Source of the DNA: Phellopilus nigrolimitatus | Taxonomy: Eukaryota > Basidiomycota > Agaricomycetes > Hymenochaetales > Hymenochaetaceae | Assembly (NCBI GenBank): GCA_021029095.1 | Contig: JAJOHG010000123.1 | Location: forward strand, 1-64,000 | Direction: 5' to 3' | Length of the DNA: 64,000 nt | Shown here: piece by piece, positions 10,748 through 22,837 of the stretch | Numbering within the stretch: position 1 is the stretch's first letter | Layout: every line of letters begins with the position of its first letter | Notes under the pieces: model-generated | What the model saw: the letters and a program-made list of their open reading frames with translations, nothing else | The model's database searches: none | Told to the model about the DNA's origin: nothing | Translations under genes and position numbers: made by a program

Positions 10748-12551
10748 TACTAAATGGGCCGATGGCCAATGTACACAGCAGGGCTTACATTTTTATATGC
10801 TTCATGCAGTTTGCGCCAGGCTCGTAGCTAGCAGAGATGTGGCGGCCACTCCGTGGCGGATGGCTGCGGGAATAAGTTCGCGCGGGCTTGGATGCAAAGC
10901 TGTGGGAACTCGCAATCATTGTGGTAGGCTCGTGACCAGTGTGGCGGCTGGTCTTGCTAGTGGAGGTGAGAGCGAGCGCAATCGAAATGAGTGTAGACTT
11001 TCTTCATCCTCGAACACAAGCATCCTGCGACCATATTCCTCAGTTTGTCTCCCGTGGAGTTCCGTCGTTTTCCTCGGTCCCCAGGAAGACTCCTCCGGGC
11101 CTGTCCTCGTAGGCCTCCGAATACGCGCTCAAGCCTGAACTGGACTCGACATTACAATGAGTACCATGCCCATGCTCCCACTGTACGCTTCCAGCTGACT
11201 CCTACACACACTACACAATGTTCCTCAAAAACTGAAGGCGTGCACGGCTCGAGATTCCATCTACACTCGGAGACGGGGAATGCTGAGCGTGAGGGGCCGA
11301 ATGGCGTAGAGAGCTAGTCCCTGCGACCGCACGGTCTGATTCCGCTTCTGCTCGAACCATCCGCCTGCTTTGAGAATTGGGACCGCGCGGCAGGCACGAA
11401 AGACGATGGGCGGGTTCAGGTAACGCGACGAGCAGGTACAGTTAATTTTTTTTCAAGCCTGAGCTGCGTGCGGTCAGAGAAATAGGACGTTCGCATATGA
11501 TACCGCGCTCCTTCTTTGACCAGCGCGTGCGCAAGATCCCATACGCTCTGGAATCTGCCAGTCAACTCGGATTGCACATCCGCGCTGCCTAGACGAAGCA
11601 GGCCGTCGCAATTCGCCGGAGTTCAGTTGTCTTAAGGTTCATATGGGAGACATGGATCTCTATAGGCGATTCTCATGGAGCTTATCGTATAGACCCAGTT
11701 GACAATAACTGTAGCTTTAGTTTCAGAGTGGATTGCGCTTTTCAAGTGTAGAGGAAGGAAAGGACTATTAGTAAGAAGCGATTTTTACACTGCGTGGGAC
11801 CATGCACGTGCCCATACACGTGACAATTCGCCGCCGCACGACGACGCGCCCAGCGTGCGCACAGTTCTGAAGCGTTCCTCTGCGCGAACACCACGCGCTT
11901 TGAGGCGCAGGCGAAGACACATCGGAGCCGCAAGCAGCAGCCACGACGGCGGCATCGCCGTCCACCGTTTGCTAATCGGGACTTGCGCTCATGCGCTGTC
12001 GTGGCTCCAAGGCGTGCAGAGCACGGTATAGCGCCCGTCCTGACCGGGCACCCTGGCCTCGGCGCTGAACTCGGGCATTTCACACCCAGCAATTCTCGCG
12101 CGTCAGACCATCTGTGTCAAGTTGTTCTGTCAATACAGACGTGCTCGGAGAATGGAAGCATGCAACTCACCCTTTTCGTTTCATACGACACCCATCCTCC
12201 CGCCCTCGTTAGCGGCGCAATCGTCTTTTGTCCTCGCCCGCCGCGTAGCACAAAGTCATAGTTGGAAGTTCGGATATGTATGTGTCATCCAGCAGGGTAG
12301 TCAGCAATAAATTGCGTTATGAAGGAAATGGCGTGGAGAGTAACCGCAGATGGCTTCGAGCTCGACCGCATGAAGCAACAGCAACGGAACTAACTGAGAA
12401 GGAAAGATGAGCCGATATTTGAATGCTGATCGGTTACATTTTTATACGCCTTAATTAGATAACCTGAACAGGACTTCCGCAACAGCCTATAATAAGGGTA
12501 TATTCAAGTCGTAAGTGCTCCATCCATCCTTGCGACAGCACAATACTCTGT
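10748..12551. other. Upstream module of F-box copy A and repeat remnants
   Basis: From 10,765 to about 11,140 lies a block conserved upstream of copies A, B, C, D, F and G, with landmarks GGGCTTACATTTTTATATGC and CTTCATGCAGTTTGCGCCAG. It may hold the promoter and 5' UTR. From 11,520 to 11,650 the minus strand matches the exon-like fragment at 34,452-34,660. From 11,850 to 12,400 the sequence repeats 500-1,240. No gene of its own is supported. Confidence 0.5.
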
Positions 12552-13739
12552 ATGAGCTCCCAGACCCCCCTCGTGAGTACGGAGAGTCTATACTAACGCG
12601 CTTGCAGCTAACAAACATTTTTTAGTGTATCTCGAGGCTCACGCTCAAAGACGCTGCCAAAGAAAACTGGTTGTCTTCTGTCTCTGCTCCGTTGTCCTTC
12701 ACAAGGCTCACTGCCCCACACGATCTTGTTGAACCGTTTTTTTATGGGTATCCTTGTCAGATTCTCCCCGAAGGGCCTCCACCGCGCTTGAGTGTAACCT
12801 CTCGCACCGTCGCCGCCCCAAACCCGGTCGAACTTGAAATCTCAATCGATCGCCTGCTCGGATTAGGTGTAGACGGTCTCGTATTCTCAACAGTCGTTCA
12901 CTCTCATTCTGAAGACGCTTTGACAACGTCCCTTCCCCCTCTCGTAATCAAGCTGGCAGCGCCGAACCGCAACCGCTGGCTCGCTCGCGAAGCGTGGTTC
13001 TATGATGAGCTCGCAACCTTGCAAGGTTCCGTGGTCCCACGGTGTTACGGTTGGTTCACGGCAGTGATACCTGATGGAAAATGCGTGGTTCCCTGGTGGA
13101 AGAACGGCCTGGGCCCGGAAGACGGAAAATCCGACGACGGCGTGTACGACGGAGACGACCCGCTGGCTGGCCCCGATCACGAGGGCGCGTTCCGATTTTA
13201 CGGGGCGTTCAACACCGCGCACCAGGAGCTCCTGAACCGCCTGAGGGAAGCAAATTGCATATCTCTCTTGCTCCTGGAACGCGTAGGCGAGCTTTTTGTA
13301 CCCAAGAACGCGTATGCAACACCTCACCTAGCCAAGCAGATCAAGTACGTATGCACGTCTTAGATATGCCTTCACAACCTGCGGCATCGGATAACCTTCC
13401 TTTTTCACAGGGCGGATATAACTGATGCATATGACGCGCTGGCGCGCCTTGGGATTAGCCACAATGACATCCGCGAGCCGAACATCCTCTGCGCCCCGCT
13501 TTCGCCTCCCGCTTTGCCGACTCTTGAGTCTCCGTACCACCAGCGGAAACTGCGCTGCCGCATCGTCGACTTTGCGCGCTCGCGCAAGGTCAACATGACA
13601 CTCGAGGAAATCAGGGAGGGCACCAAATATCCAATAAGGGATTTGGAGGGTCTAAGTACGTCCGGGGTGTTTTTCTTTTTTCTTTCTGTGGAGCGGCTGT
13701 CTGATCTAAATTGCATGATCAGGTGCGGACACATGTTAA
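12552..13739 (+). CDS. Kinase-like protein (fungal atypical kinase family)
   Basis: Exons 12552-12572, 12626-13344, 13411-13655 and 13723-13739 join in phase to 333 residues. The start is the only ATG that splices in frame (MSSQTPL). Kinase-like landmarks are LVIKLA with K116 as candidate ATP-binding lysine, an REAWFYDEL helix, a VVPRCYGWF hinge-side strand, HNDIREPNIL with H264/D266 in the catalytic-loop position, and IVDFARS with D300 in place of DFG. HxD...N and DF resemble the phosphotransferase style found in fungal FunK-like proteins, so catalysis is possible but not assured. The last exon is tiny and the protein ends soon after the DF motif, so it may be C-terminally truncated. Broken copies of this gene occur at 1,608, 2,370, 37,528 and 45,307, each next to an F-box gene. 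Confidence 0.65.
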
Positions 13740-14751
13740 ATGCTCGTTGAATGCTTCTGCTCGCGGCTCAGGAAGCTTGAGATGCGAGCTGCACTTCAGT
13801 CTGTCCGCTTGCTTTGTCGATGGAGCCTCGTATATTTCAAACCTGTTTTATTCTACTTATTTTGCACGTCTGGCTATTGTTGTTGCGTGGCGCAAGTGTT
13901 AGCTAGATACATCGGTGGCAACCTTTTGCCGGCCTGATAGCACTACTACGCAGAATGACCTAGAGTGATTTGTGCTGGTTCAAGTTGAGACACCTTTGAA
14001 ACTCCCCTTTTCTAAGACATTTGTAAGTCTCAGTACACAAGAACGGGCTAGAGGCGACGAGATGATTGAAGTGATTGCACACCCGAGCGAGTGAATCGAG
14101 CATAGCGGGTTTGCGATATGCGTAGCAGATATTGTGCTCTCGAGAAGTTCATCTGAGATTTTATAAGGCCCAGACGGTTGGACACTGGGAAATCATTTCT
14201 TTAAGAGCATCGGTTTTGGTCTCCAAAGAATTCGGCACGACAACGGGACTAAGCCACGCTTCCTTGAGCATGTCAGTGTCATCGCTATAAGCCTGCTGGA
14301 GTCGACATACCTGATCAAAAAATATGGAATAAGACTGTGATGCCGAAGGAGAATTTATGGCACGCACAATTGCCCCAGGCGAGAGTGTATCCACTGTCAA
14401 CGTCCCGACTCCGGCGCTTTCCTTCAAGCGCACAAGGCGTCTAGTAGGACATCTGTCGATCGCTTGTTGACACTAGATATTCAGCCTGGGAATTTCTTTT
14501 TGTTCGAGAGTAAGAATACAGAAGCACAGAGAGAATATCAGGGAGGCGTTGGAACTCCAAGCTCGCGCCACTCGGTAGGCAGACATCCGCAAATAAGGGC
14601 CTGCCTAATTTGGATGCTCGTTGTTAAGCACTTTTACGCAGCCACTGGCACGGAGAGTGGTTATTGTTCTTTCTTGCCGTCAAAATGGCACGAATCTCTC
14701 AGCCTGCTCCTTATTTTCTTACCTTCACTTTCCCTTTCGACGCTGTGCGCG
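13740..14751. other. Intergenic region
   Basis: Between the kinase-like gene and the Cys-rich membrane protein gene. A 90-codon minus-strand frame at 14,161-14,433 has no recognisable family, no paralog in the window and no splice context. It is not annotated as a gene. The last 150 bases are T/C-rich, as expected for a fungal promoter. Confidence 0.5.
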
Positions 14752-17700
14752 ATGTTTGCCAGCTTTCTTTCAATTTTCTCGATTTTTGGCGCGTTGGTCG
14801 CCGCCCAAGAAACCGGGTCGGTCGTCTGCATTGCTGGACAATGTGTGCAGGGTTTTACAGGTTTAACTCGTGAGTCTTGCGCGTTTTCTGAACAACCGTC
14901 GGTGGCACTGACGTTTCCATCGCAGTGGGAGCGAAGTTGAGCGCTCCAGGCGCTTCGACAGCTCTTCTTTTACTTCCGGGACAGTACACGGAGTCGACAA
15001 ACCCCCAACTGCTGCATTCTATCCTCACATCCAACTCTGCTAGCCTTGCAGGCTCATCCGGATTTGCAAATAGCACATCGATTTCTTTGCCGCTTTCTGT
15101 TCAGCTTAATCCGGGTCTTGCTATTTACGGGGCTGCCAATTACTCGAGCTCGGCGACTTACATTGCCCTTCCGACCTCCGCCAACGCGTCGAATGTCACC
15201 GCGCCCTTTGATGCAAGTTCTTTCGCGCTTTCCTCCAACACGTGGGCTGAGGTAACGTCAAGCGGTGGTCGAATCGTCTTGTGGGATGCCGCGCCAGACC
15301 TCTCGCAACTGCCGGGTTCCCTGTCGGGTCTGACTCTCTCTCAGCTCCAGAGCAGCTCATGCAGTACGCCCTGCGCGAGCGGTGGAGTTTGCACCTCCCA
15401 GGGTGCATGTGCGTGCCTTCCAGGCTTTACAGGCTCGTCGTGTGAAGCCTGCGGGTCTGGATTCTTTGGGTCGAATTGCCAGGCGTGTCCCGCAAATTGC
15501 ACGACGTGCGATGACGGAATCAGCGGGTCGGGGGTCTGCTTGAAGGTTCAGACGGAAACGCAGAACTGTAACTGCCTGAATGGACAATGTGCTAGCGATG
15601 GTTCATGCGCGTGTAATGCGGGTTGGGCGGATAACACGAACGGGACAAAGTGCGCCTCTTGCGCACCCGGCTTTTTCTTAAGCGACGATGGGTCTTGCAA
15701 AGGTAAGCCACTTTTTTTTCTCTATTTTGGAGCTCGTGTTAACGGTGTTACAGTCTGCGAACTTGGCTGCACGACGTGCGCAGCTTCGTCCGGGATTTGT
15801 ACCGCGTGCGAAAATGGGTTCACGCTCTCCTCAACGGACTCGACTAAGTGCAACCCACCGACGTCTGCGACTAGTACGGGCACCGTTTGCCCAGATGGCT
15901 CGTTTTCTAATGGCACAGCATGTGCGGCGTGTAATACGCTCTGCAGCACGTGCAGTGGCGCGGCGAGCACGAACTGCATCGTTTGCGGTTCCGGACGTTA
16001 TTCATTCAATGGGACATGTGTCGCGGTCGACGCTTCCGGCGTCTGTCAGACTGGGCTGACGAGCGGGAACGGCTTTGTTGCGGACAACAATAAGAAGGAA
16101 TGCGAGGCGTGTCCCGAGAAATGTACCGCCTGTGGGATCTCTTCTTTCAGCGTCGCCAGCACAATCAATCAAGCCAAGTGCACGGCATGTCTGCCTGGTT
16201 TCGTGCTCAGTAGCGGACAGTGTGTCGAGAGCTGCCCAAGTGGGACGTTCCTGGACCCTAAGGACAATGTTACTTGCTCAGCGTGCGACTCGACCTGTTC
16301 GACCTGTGCAGGCTCGGCGACATTCTGCCTCACCTGCGCGAACAACAAGCTTGCGTCCGGCGGGACTTGTGTTACCTCCTGTCCCTCTAACACCTTTTCA
16401 TCCTCCGGCGCCTGCGTACCTTGCCATCCCGACTGTGCGACGTGTTCAGGGACATCCTTCAACCAGTGCGCGTCTTGTGCGTCCTCGCGCCCCGTGCTCT
16501 CGAATGGACGCTGCCTCCCAACCTGCAGCAAGACTGAGTTCTTCGATTCTGCAAGTAACGCATGCAAGAGCTGCGACAGCTCGTGCGCGAGCTGCAGTGC
16601 CGCGGATGGTTCCAGCTGCCTCAGCTGCGCGAGCGGGGACAGCGTCCTCCGCGCTGGAGCTTGTGTTTCGGCGACTTGCGAGAGCGACACGAGCGTAGTA
16701 AGTGGGCTTGGTGCCTGCCTGAGCGACCTCGTCTCGATACCTCAGTCGTCCACATCCGGGACGGGCAGCGCGGCAAGTGCGCTCCCAAGCATTACCGGCA
16801 TCAGCTCGCCAACGACCGACGACGGAACCAAGCGCACGAGTCTCCAGTGGTGGGAGATCCTGCTTATGGCGCTCGGCTGCGCGTTTATTATACTGCTGCT
16901 CGTGATGTGCTGGCGCCGCCGCGCGCGTAAGCGGCGCGCGATGCGGACGCAGGAGTTTGCGAAGCAGAAGCGCCTGGACGACAAGCTTTCGTGGAGGGAG
17001 CGCGTCGTGCGGTTTGGCGAGCGCCTGTTTGGCCATTCAATCGGCGAGCGTGCGCTGGGCTCGAGGAGCCGCGGGATAACGGGTTCGATCGCGCTCAGGG
17101 AAGTCGATGGCGACAAAATTGACAAGATGCGTGAAGTAGAGGAAGCAAGGCACGACCGGGACATGGACAAGATTCTCGACGGGTACGCGTACTCGCGCTA
17201 CGAAGATCCCCGGCACTCGCGCTCTCTCTCTCGCAATAACACGTACGACAAGCGCTCGCGCTATCTCGCGGCGCCCTCAGCCCAGCCGAAATCGAAGTCT
17301 TCCAGGCCCGGTCACCGTCACGACCGCGAGCGAGGCACCGTCAACGATGCCGACTTGAATACGATGTCTGATGCGTCGATGTATACTTATCTTACTGGCC
17401 AGCCACGGCGTACCGCCGACACGCGCCAGCCCGTACGTAAGGTTCCCGTCCCCACGTCACTCCTCAGGGGACTCAGCACGCGCAACCTTGACCGATCCCC
17501 GCCCCCGCGTCGGCACGCAGATCCCGAGCGCTTCCGTTTCTCTGCATCGTCATACTCTGCGTCGTCCTACGCGTCGTCGTCGTCGCCCTCGCCATCGCGC
17601 GCACCGACGCCCGCGGAGGAATACGCACTGTCCGTTCTTGAGCGCGAGCGCAGCCCTGTGCGTCGTTCGCCGGCGCTGATCGACCTCGACGACGAGGGCC

Positions 17701-17789
17701 ACGGCCATGGCGGCGGGCGGGGCGACTACCGGCTGCGCCACACGAACACAGGTGGTTCGGGCGAGTCGCGGAACCCTTTCCGACGCTGA
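14752..17789 (+). CDS. Secreted-type Cys-rich single-pass membrane protein
   Basis: Exons 14752-14869, 14926-15702 and 15754-17789 give 976 residues. The second intron is 51 bp and carries no stop, so the unspliced frame stays open. The N-terminus (MFASFLSIFSIFGALVAAQ) is a clear signal peptide. Residues about 40-160 are Ser/Thr/Asn-rich. Then come EGF-like units (C-x-C-x-x-GFTGSSC style) and many furin/GF-receptor-type CxxC repeats (CSACDSTCSTC, CVPCHPDCATC and similar) up to about residue 610. A transmembrane helix starts at W664 (WWEILLMALGCAFIILLLV) and is followed by RRRARKRR and a 290-residue Arg/Ser-rich cytoplasmic tail. Similar proteins are often named after proprotein convertase 5 because of the Cys repeats, but no protease domain is present. 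A cell-surface adhesion or sensing role is inference. Confidence 0.85.
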
Positions 17790-20660
17790 AGGCTAGTGTA
17801 CATTCGCATTTTTCTTTCATCACGACTGTAGTCACGCTTTTCGATCTTTCGGGGCATCTCTTAGATTATGAAAGGACATGGATCATTATGAATGCATCTC
17901 AAAGAATACGTATCCCGACACTGCATCTCGCAACATCACGACACATTGCATTGTTGTACCTATCAACTCCCTAATTCATTCCTACATCCCCGTACCCATT
18001 TCTCTCCTGTTGGCTTCATTGACTGAACGGACCTTTACTTATTCACCTCGCCCGTCTCCAAGGGTCCTCATCCATGACATTCCTTATGTTCGCCAGTACC
18101 TGTTCGATATGTTCTGTATTTCCTACTCATTTTGTCGGCGTTGTTGTGGCGCGCTTGATGATATAAATGCGTAGATTCATTTGAGTCAGACCATACAGGC
18201 CTAATCGTACAGGCTTTGAACATGCTGCGCCTAGAAATTTTGACTGTCGAGACCTGGTCTAGGGACCGTGCGTCTCTGGAGATGACGCAGCCTCTGCTTC
18301 TCCCCAAGGATGATTCCCGCAATGTCAGGGCTTTCGTACCTTATGCTGGCACGACTCCCAACACTACAAAGCCTTGCCCCACCGCAAATTCTCCCTTATT
18401 TTTCTTGTCTGCACGATTTGACACTCTCAGCAGGCCATTAGCATTTTCTCGAATTTCACCGACCTGCCGAGACACTTTTACCCCTTCACTCCTTAAAGCT
18501 ACAAGGATGCAGTATACTAACTAAAAGTAGTTGGAGAAAATGCTTCGGTATATAAAACAAGGCGAAGCGACTCTCGCCGCCTTCGAAATGGATCTCGGAT
18601 TGATAAAGACGAAAGAACTTGAAGAGAACTTCTCGGGCATGGCGATTGGAAATAAAAAATCATTGCGAAGCGGAGTCCTTATCTTTTTCATGTAGAGCTT
18701 GTCATCATACGATGTTAAATCGTCGCCCCGAGCCCGATTACTGGGTCTTCTAGGAGCTTTCCCTCTCGTTTGGAAGCACGCCTAGAAGGCAAGGACAGTA
18801 CGATAGCTGTTAGCAACTTATACAATTTAAAATCCCGCTCCGCACAGTTCGGAAGGCTGTAAGAGAAAGGTATGGGCGCAGCCGCGCTGTCATGATGGTG
18901 GGGTTGCCAGCTTCTCCGGGCATGAGCGGCTTGGAGCATCCGAGAATGTAAGGACGGCGGTGGCTTTGATCCTGTTTGGTCTCTGAGATAAGATGCAGCG
19001 AGAGGTCAGGAACACATTATTCGGTGAATGGATACATGGCTACGGAAGATGGCTCACGGAGGTATTGTGCCTTGCTTTCAGTTTTCGAATTTCATCGAAG
19101 GGGATGCGGGTAATCTCACCAGCTTCTGTCGCTTTGATTCACCGCCACGGACTGTAAAGGCAGTTGTAATAGGAGATTACGTAGTAATTTAAGATTGAAA
19201 AAGAGGCGAGAGGTAAGTGAAGCAGATGCAAAGCAGAGAGGACACGGACACCAGCGTTCAAAGAGGATCTAGACAAGTTTCCGTTATCGACGTACCCCAC
19301 TGGAAGCCGACTAACGCTGCGCTGATTAGCGTATATATATCGTATAAAACCGCACATTCAGCGATATATTCGTCGAACTTTTTCTAGTTCTCTTCCATAC
19401 TTACCGCCGCTCGAACTCAAACACCGCTCGTTCGCCCTGTACTGCCCATAAATGACATGTATTTTCAGCAATGTGGTCATGGTACCAACTCTATCACGGG
19501 GCTGAGTTGGACTCTTCAAAGCAACAGGTTCCAAAATAGCACCCACGAAAAAGATGCACTCAGAAGGCTTTCTTCCTCTCCATAGGAAAATGTGTGACGA
19601 GCTGTAGATGAGATTTTGTGCTTGGATGCTGCGTGATGTGAGCATTGTTCTAAGATTGTGCTTAAAGTTAGCTGAGATTGACTAGTACTTTCCGATTGTC
19701 TGGGTTTTGAAGCATGACTGTCGAAGCCTCTTCGCGTATTTGATCTTGGGTGCCTGAGGATTTTTAAGGTTTATTGAAAAAATAAGAAGGGCTACACTCC
19801 GAAGTCGAAAATGAGAAGTGAGGCAGAAGCCCGGAAAAAGCCGCCGCTTGTCAGGGGCGCTTCGAACACGATGTCGGCGGACACCCCTTACTTCTGACCA
19901 ACGGCGCCGACAAAATCTCTGCCTTAAGTTCACCCCAGATGCGCTTATCCCGATGTGACGTACTCGTCTAGTAACTCACAGGGGTCTAGGTCCGCCCTGC
20001 CTCGGAGAAACGAAGTCGGCTTCCCAAGAGACCAACTCAGGTTTCAAGTTCACGAGCCATCAATGTGCAAACGTTTTTTTTCTCGTTCTTCTGGCTCACG
20101 AAGACCAAGGACCTGTATGAAGGATATTCTGAGATGATCAAGGTTCACGAGCCATCAATGTGCAAACTTTTTTTCTCGTCCTTCTGGTTCATGAAGACGA
20201 AGGAACTGTATGAGAGATATTCTGAGATGATCAAGATGGCGAGGAAAACGAAACACGCTCGATCGGCGCCGACATAATCATGTTTCGCGTAGGCGTAGGG
20301 TTCTAATATCTGAAGCTGCTTTGGGCATCGCTTCGGTCAAAGCACATATGAGTGGATGCGGCTCCCATGACTTCGGATTTTCAGATCGTCGGCTTAGCGA
20401 GGGCTCTATTCGAGACTAGCTGAATGCTAATCTCATAACCATCCGGACGGACTGTCTATCCGCTATGCGGCCTGGCAACGAGGCTAGGGCCGCCAGGCGG
20501 TATCCCGAATACAAATTACTTGTTTCCATGCTTCTGCGGGTTTAGGAACGGAACGATAAGGCAACTACGCCAGCAGCAAGAGCCTTAATTTTGCTTATTG
20601 TTGAGTTATATACATAATTATATCCTTTATCATTTTGCTCGTTGCGTTTCGGCGACTTGA
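17790..20660. other. Gene-poor gap
   Basis: Nearly 2.9 kb with no gene I can support. Frames at 18,216-18,524 (plus), 19,358-19,645 (minus) and 19,682-19,933 (minus) are 80-105 codons, have no recognisable domain and show no splice-compatible extension. A TATATATAT...TATAAAA stretch at about 19,330-19,350 has no evident downstream gene. The only clear structure is the 95-bp tandem repeat at 20,049-20,235. Confidence 0.55.
20049..20235 (+). repeat. Two-copy ~95-bp tandem repeat with coding-like frame
   Basis: The unit starts TTCACGAGCCATCAATGTGC and ends TATTCTGAGATGATCAA. Copy 1 is 20,049-20,143 and copy 2 20,144-20,235. Copy 2 reads VHEPSMCKLFFSSFWF and then KTKELYERYSEMIK; copy 1 ends in a matching KTKDLYEGYSEMIK. 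The copies differ by a short indel at a T run that shifts the frame of the first half of copy 1. It is probably a tandem duplication inside a decayed exon. Confidence 0.7.
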
Positions 20661-20696
20661 CAACGCGCGACGATGATTGAACTGACTCTAACACAG

Positions 20697-20704
20697 TATA
20701 TAAA
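20697..20704 (+). promoter_or_regulatory. TATA box of the P450 gene
   Basis: TATATAAA lies 60 bp before the chosen P450 start codon (20,764). It also lies downstream of an ATG at 20,673 that opens a longer frame, which argues against the longer start. Confidence 0.6.
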
Positions 20705-20763
20705 GGCCTCTTCTGTGGAACATGTTGCGTTCAGCCTCGAAGACATCCATATCGCCTCTATCC

Positions 20764-22837
20764 ATGCTCCCTTCAATGACACTGCTGCAGGCAATCGCAT
20801 CGGTGGTCACTGCTGGGCTGGTACGTGTGTTGCTCAAATCTCTCAACTTCCTCGTCTAATACCGCTTTCTCAGATTACACATTCACTCTACAAGAAATAC
20901 GAATTTCCACTCTCGAGACCATTTGTAACATTCTTTTTCCTCATCGCAGTTCCCTTCGTGTCGTCAGCATTCCTTTTCCGACACGTTCCGGCTGCAATTG
21001 CGCTTACTTTAAGTTTCACAATCTTTTATACAACGCTTCTCTTGAGCATCGCAACATACCGCGCCTCGCCATGGCACCCTCTCGCGAAATATCCCGGCCC
21101 TATCCTAGCGAAGCTTTCCATACTTTGGCTCGTGCGTGCCACTGTATCCGGGAAGTACCATATGGTCTTGAAACACCTGCATAGCGAATATGGTCCGTAC
21201 GTCCGCATTGGTATGTATCTCTCACGTGCTTGCTTTAATGCTTATGCTGACATATTTATAATGGACGTAGGACCAAACGAACTGTCTTTCGCTGATGCTG
21301 ATCTCATCCCGAAGATTTTGGGTCCGAATGGAATGCCAAAAGGACCTAGTGCGTATCATACTTTTTTGCCTTAGAATCGTATCTCAACATACCCTGAAAC
21401 CAGTGTTCGATGGTGCGCGGATGCCAGGGGTACCATCAAATGTCATCGCGACACGCGATCTCGCGGACCACACACAGAAGCGAAAGCCGTGGTCGCGCGC
21501 GCTCAGTACTGCTTCGGTCCGAGAGTACGCCCCAGCTATTGTAAGGCGTGCGTTGCAGCTCGCAGAGGAGCTCGAGAAGCATTCCGAAAAGAAAGAGAAC
21601 ATAGGAGAAGGCGAGAGTAGCGTGAATCTCGCGATGTGGATAAGCCGTTTCGCGTTTGACTTCATGGGAGACATGGCGTACGTTCTGTGTGACTTTCATT
21701 GCTAGATGCTTTCTGAAACATTTACTAGTTTTGGAGGAGGCTTCGAGCTCATGCGAGAAGGAGATGTAACCGGAATATGGACTATGATAGACCAGCAGAT
21801 GAAGTGCGTATGTCATATTTTACCGCACTGTACTTTCTAACCGCCTTCTTATAATCAAGGGCACAAGCAATCTTGCAGCGTCTGCCGTGGTCCGCTCACG
21901 CACTCCATAAACTGCCAGTCGTAGTCGCGGGGATGGCCAAGTTCACAAAGTTCGTCAACGACTGTATCAACCAACGAAAAGAACGAGGGCCTCTCGAAAA
22001 GGATTTATTCTACCATCTCGTAAATGAAGAGGCTGGTCCAAGCGCATTCCCATCACACGATATGGCTGTGGAGGAGGGCAAGCTTGCTATCGTCGCTGGC
22101 TCAGACACCGCGGCAACTACGATGAGCGGTGTCTTCTTTTACCTACTTGCGAATCCGGAGGTTCTTGCTCGCTTACGAGTAGAGCTTGACGAGGCCTTTC
22201 CTCCTGGCGAGGGAGATCCATTCGACTTAGCGACGCTCGCGGAGTTACCGATCTTGAACGCTGTAATGTAGGTGGCAAATATCGGAGCGCGTAACTTTCA
22301 ACGAGACTAACCTCCCCTTTCATTATCAAGCAACGAGACACTGCGCCTCCAGCCTCCAGTTCCCACTGATCTACAACGTGCACCTGCAGCAGGGTGCGGA
22401 AGTAAGCGTATCGGAGAACAGTACGTCCAATGATCCATCCTGTTGTGAAATCATAACCGTTGATAAAAATTCAAAGTATCATCGTTGAGGGCACCGCAAT
22501 AAATGTACCTCCATACGTTCTCCATCGCGATCCACGTTATTTCTCCCCTATTCCCGACACGTTTTGGCCCGACCGCTGGCTACAGACGTTTGAGAAGAAT
22601 TCAAGGATAATCACAAACACTGCGGCGTTCATCCCATTCTCATTCGGACCCGCGAACTGCGCCGGAAAAATGCTTGCGCTCGCGGAAATGCGATCTGTTA
22701 TTGCTCTTCTGCTTCAAAGATTCGATATGCGTTTCGCAAAGGGGTACGATGCGCGCCGATGGGAGGCAGAGTTGGAGAACAACTTTGTAATGAAGGTCGG
22801 GAACCTTCCAGTCGTACTGACGGCGAGGGTAATTTGA
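20764..22837 (+). CDS. Cytochrome P450 monooxygenase
   Basis: Eight exons (20764-20820, 20874-21210, 21271-21348, 21404-21677, 21729-21803, 21860-22267, 22331-22420, 22477-22837) join in phase to 559 residues, a normal length for a microsomal fungal P450. N-terminal hydrophobic segments (FVTFFFLIAVPFVSS and a second near LSFTIFYTTLLLS) precede the Pro-rich hinge HPLAKYPGP. Core motifs are the I-helix AGSDT (353-357), the K-helix ETLR (412-415), a PDRW segment and the heme loop PFSFGPANCAG with C501 as the iron ligand. It should oxidise a small hydrophobic substrate using NADPH-P450 reductase at the ER. The substrate cannot be told, and no biosynthetic partner genes lie beside it. All introns are 51-63 nt. 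I could not assign a CYP family. Confidence 0.9.

Larger units (their letters stand above)
1..11900. repeat. Left arm of an inverted segmental duplication
   Basis: Read on the minus strand, this region matches about 34,200-39,140 on the plus strand over most of its length once the transposon at 3324-9278 is set aside. Matching landmarks are F-box copy A with copy C, the 3' flank at 2,700-3,137 with 36,948-37,500, the kinase fragment at 2,370-2,640 with 37,528-37,760, the block at 1,270-1,390 with 37,990-38,100, and the block at 1-1,060 with 38,100-39,140. The window start matches the 3' flank of F-box copy D, so another F-box gene probably lies just outside. The arms are similar but not identical, with small indels, so the duplication is not brand new. 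Confidence 0.8.

Noticed and set aside
14161..14433. 90-codon minus-strand ORF
   Set aside because: Isolated, no domain, no paralog, no splice-compatible extension and no conserved neighbour.
20673..20763. Longer P450 start at 20,673
   Set aside because: The TATA box lies downstream of it, and that frame does not use the GTACGT donor that gives a good hydrophobic N-terminus.
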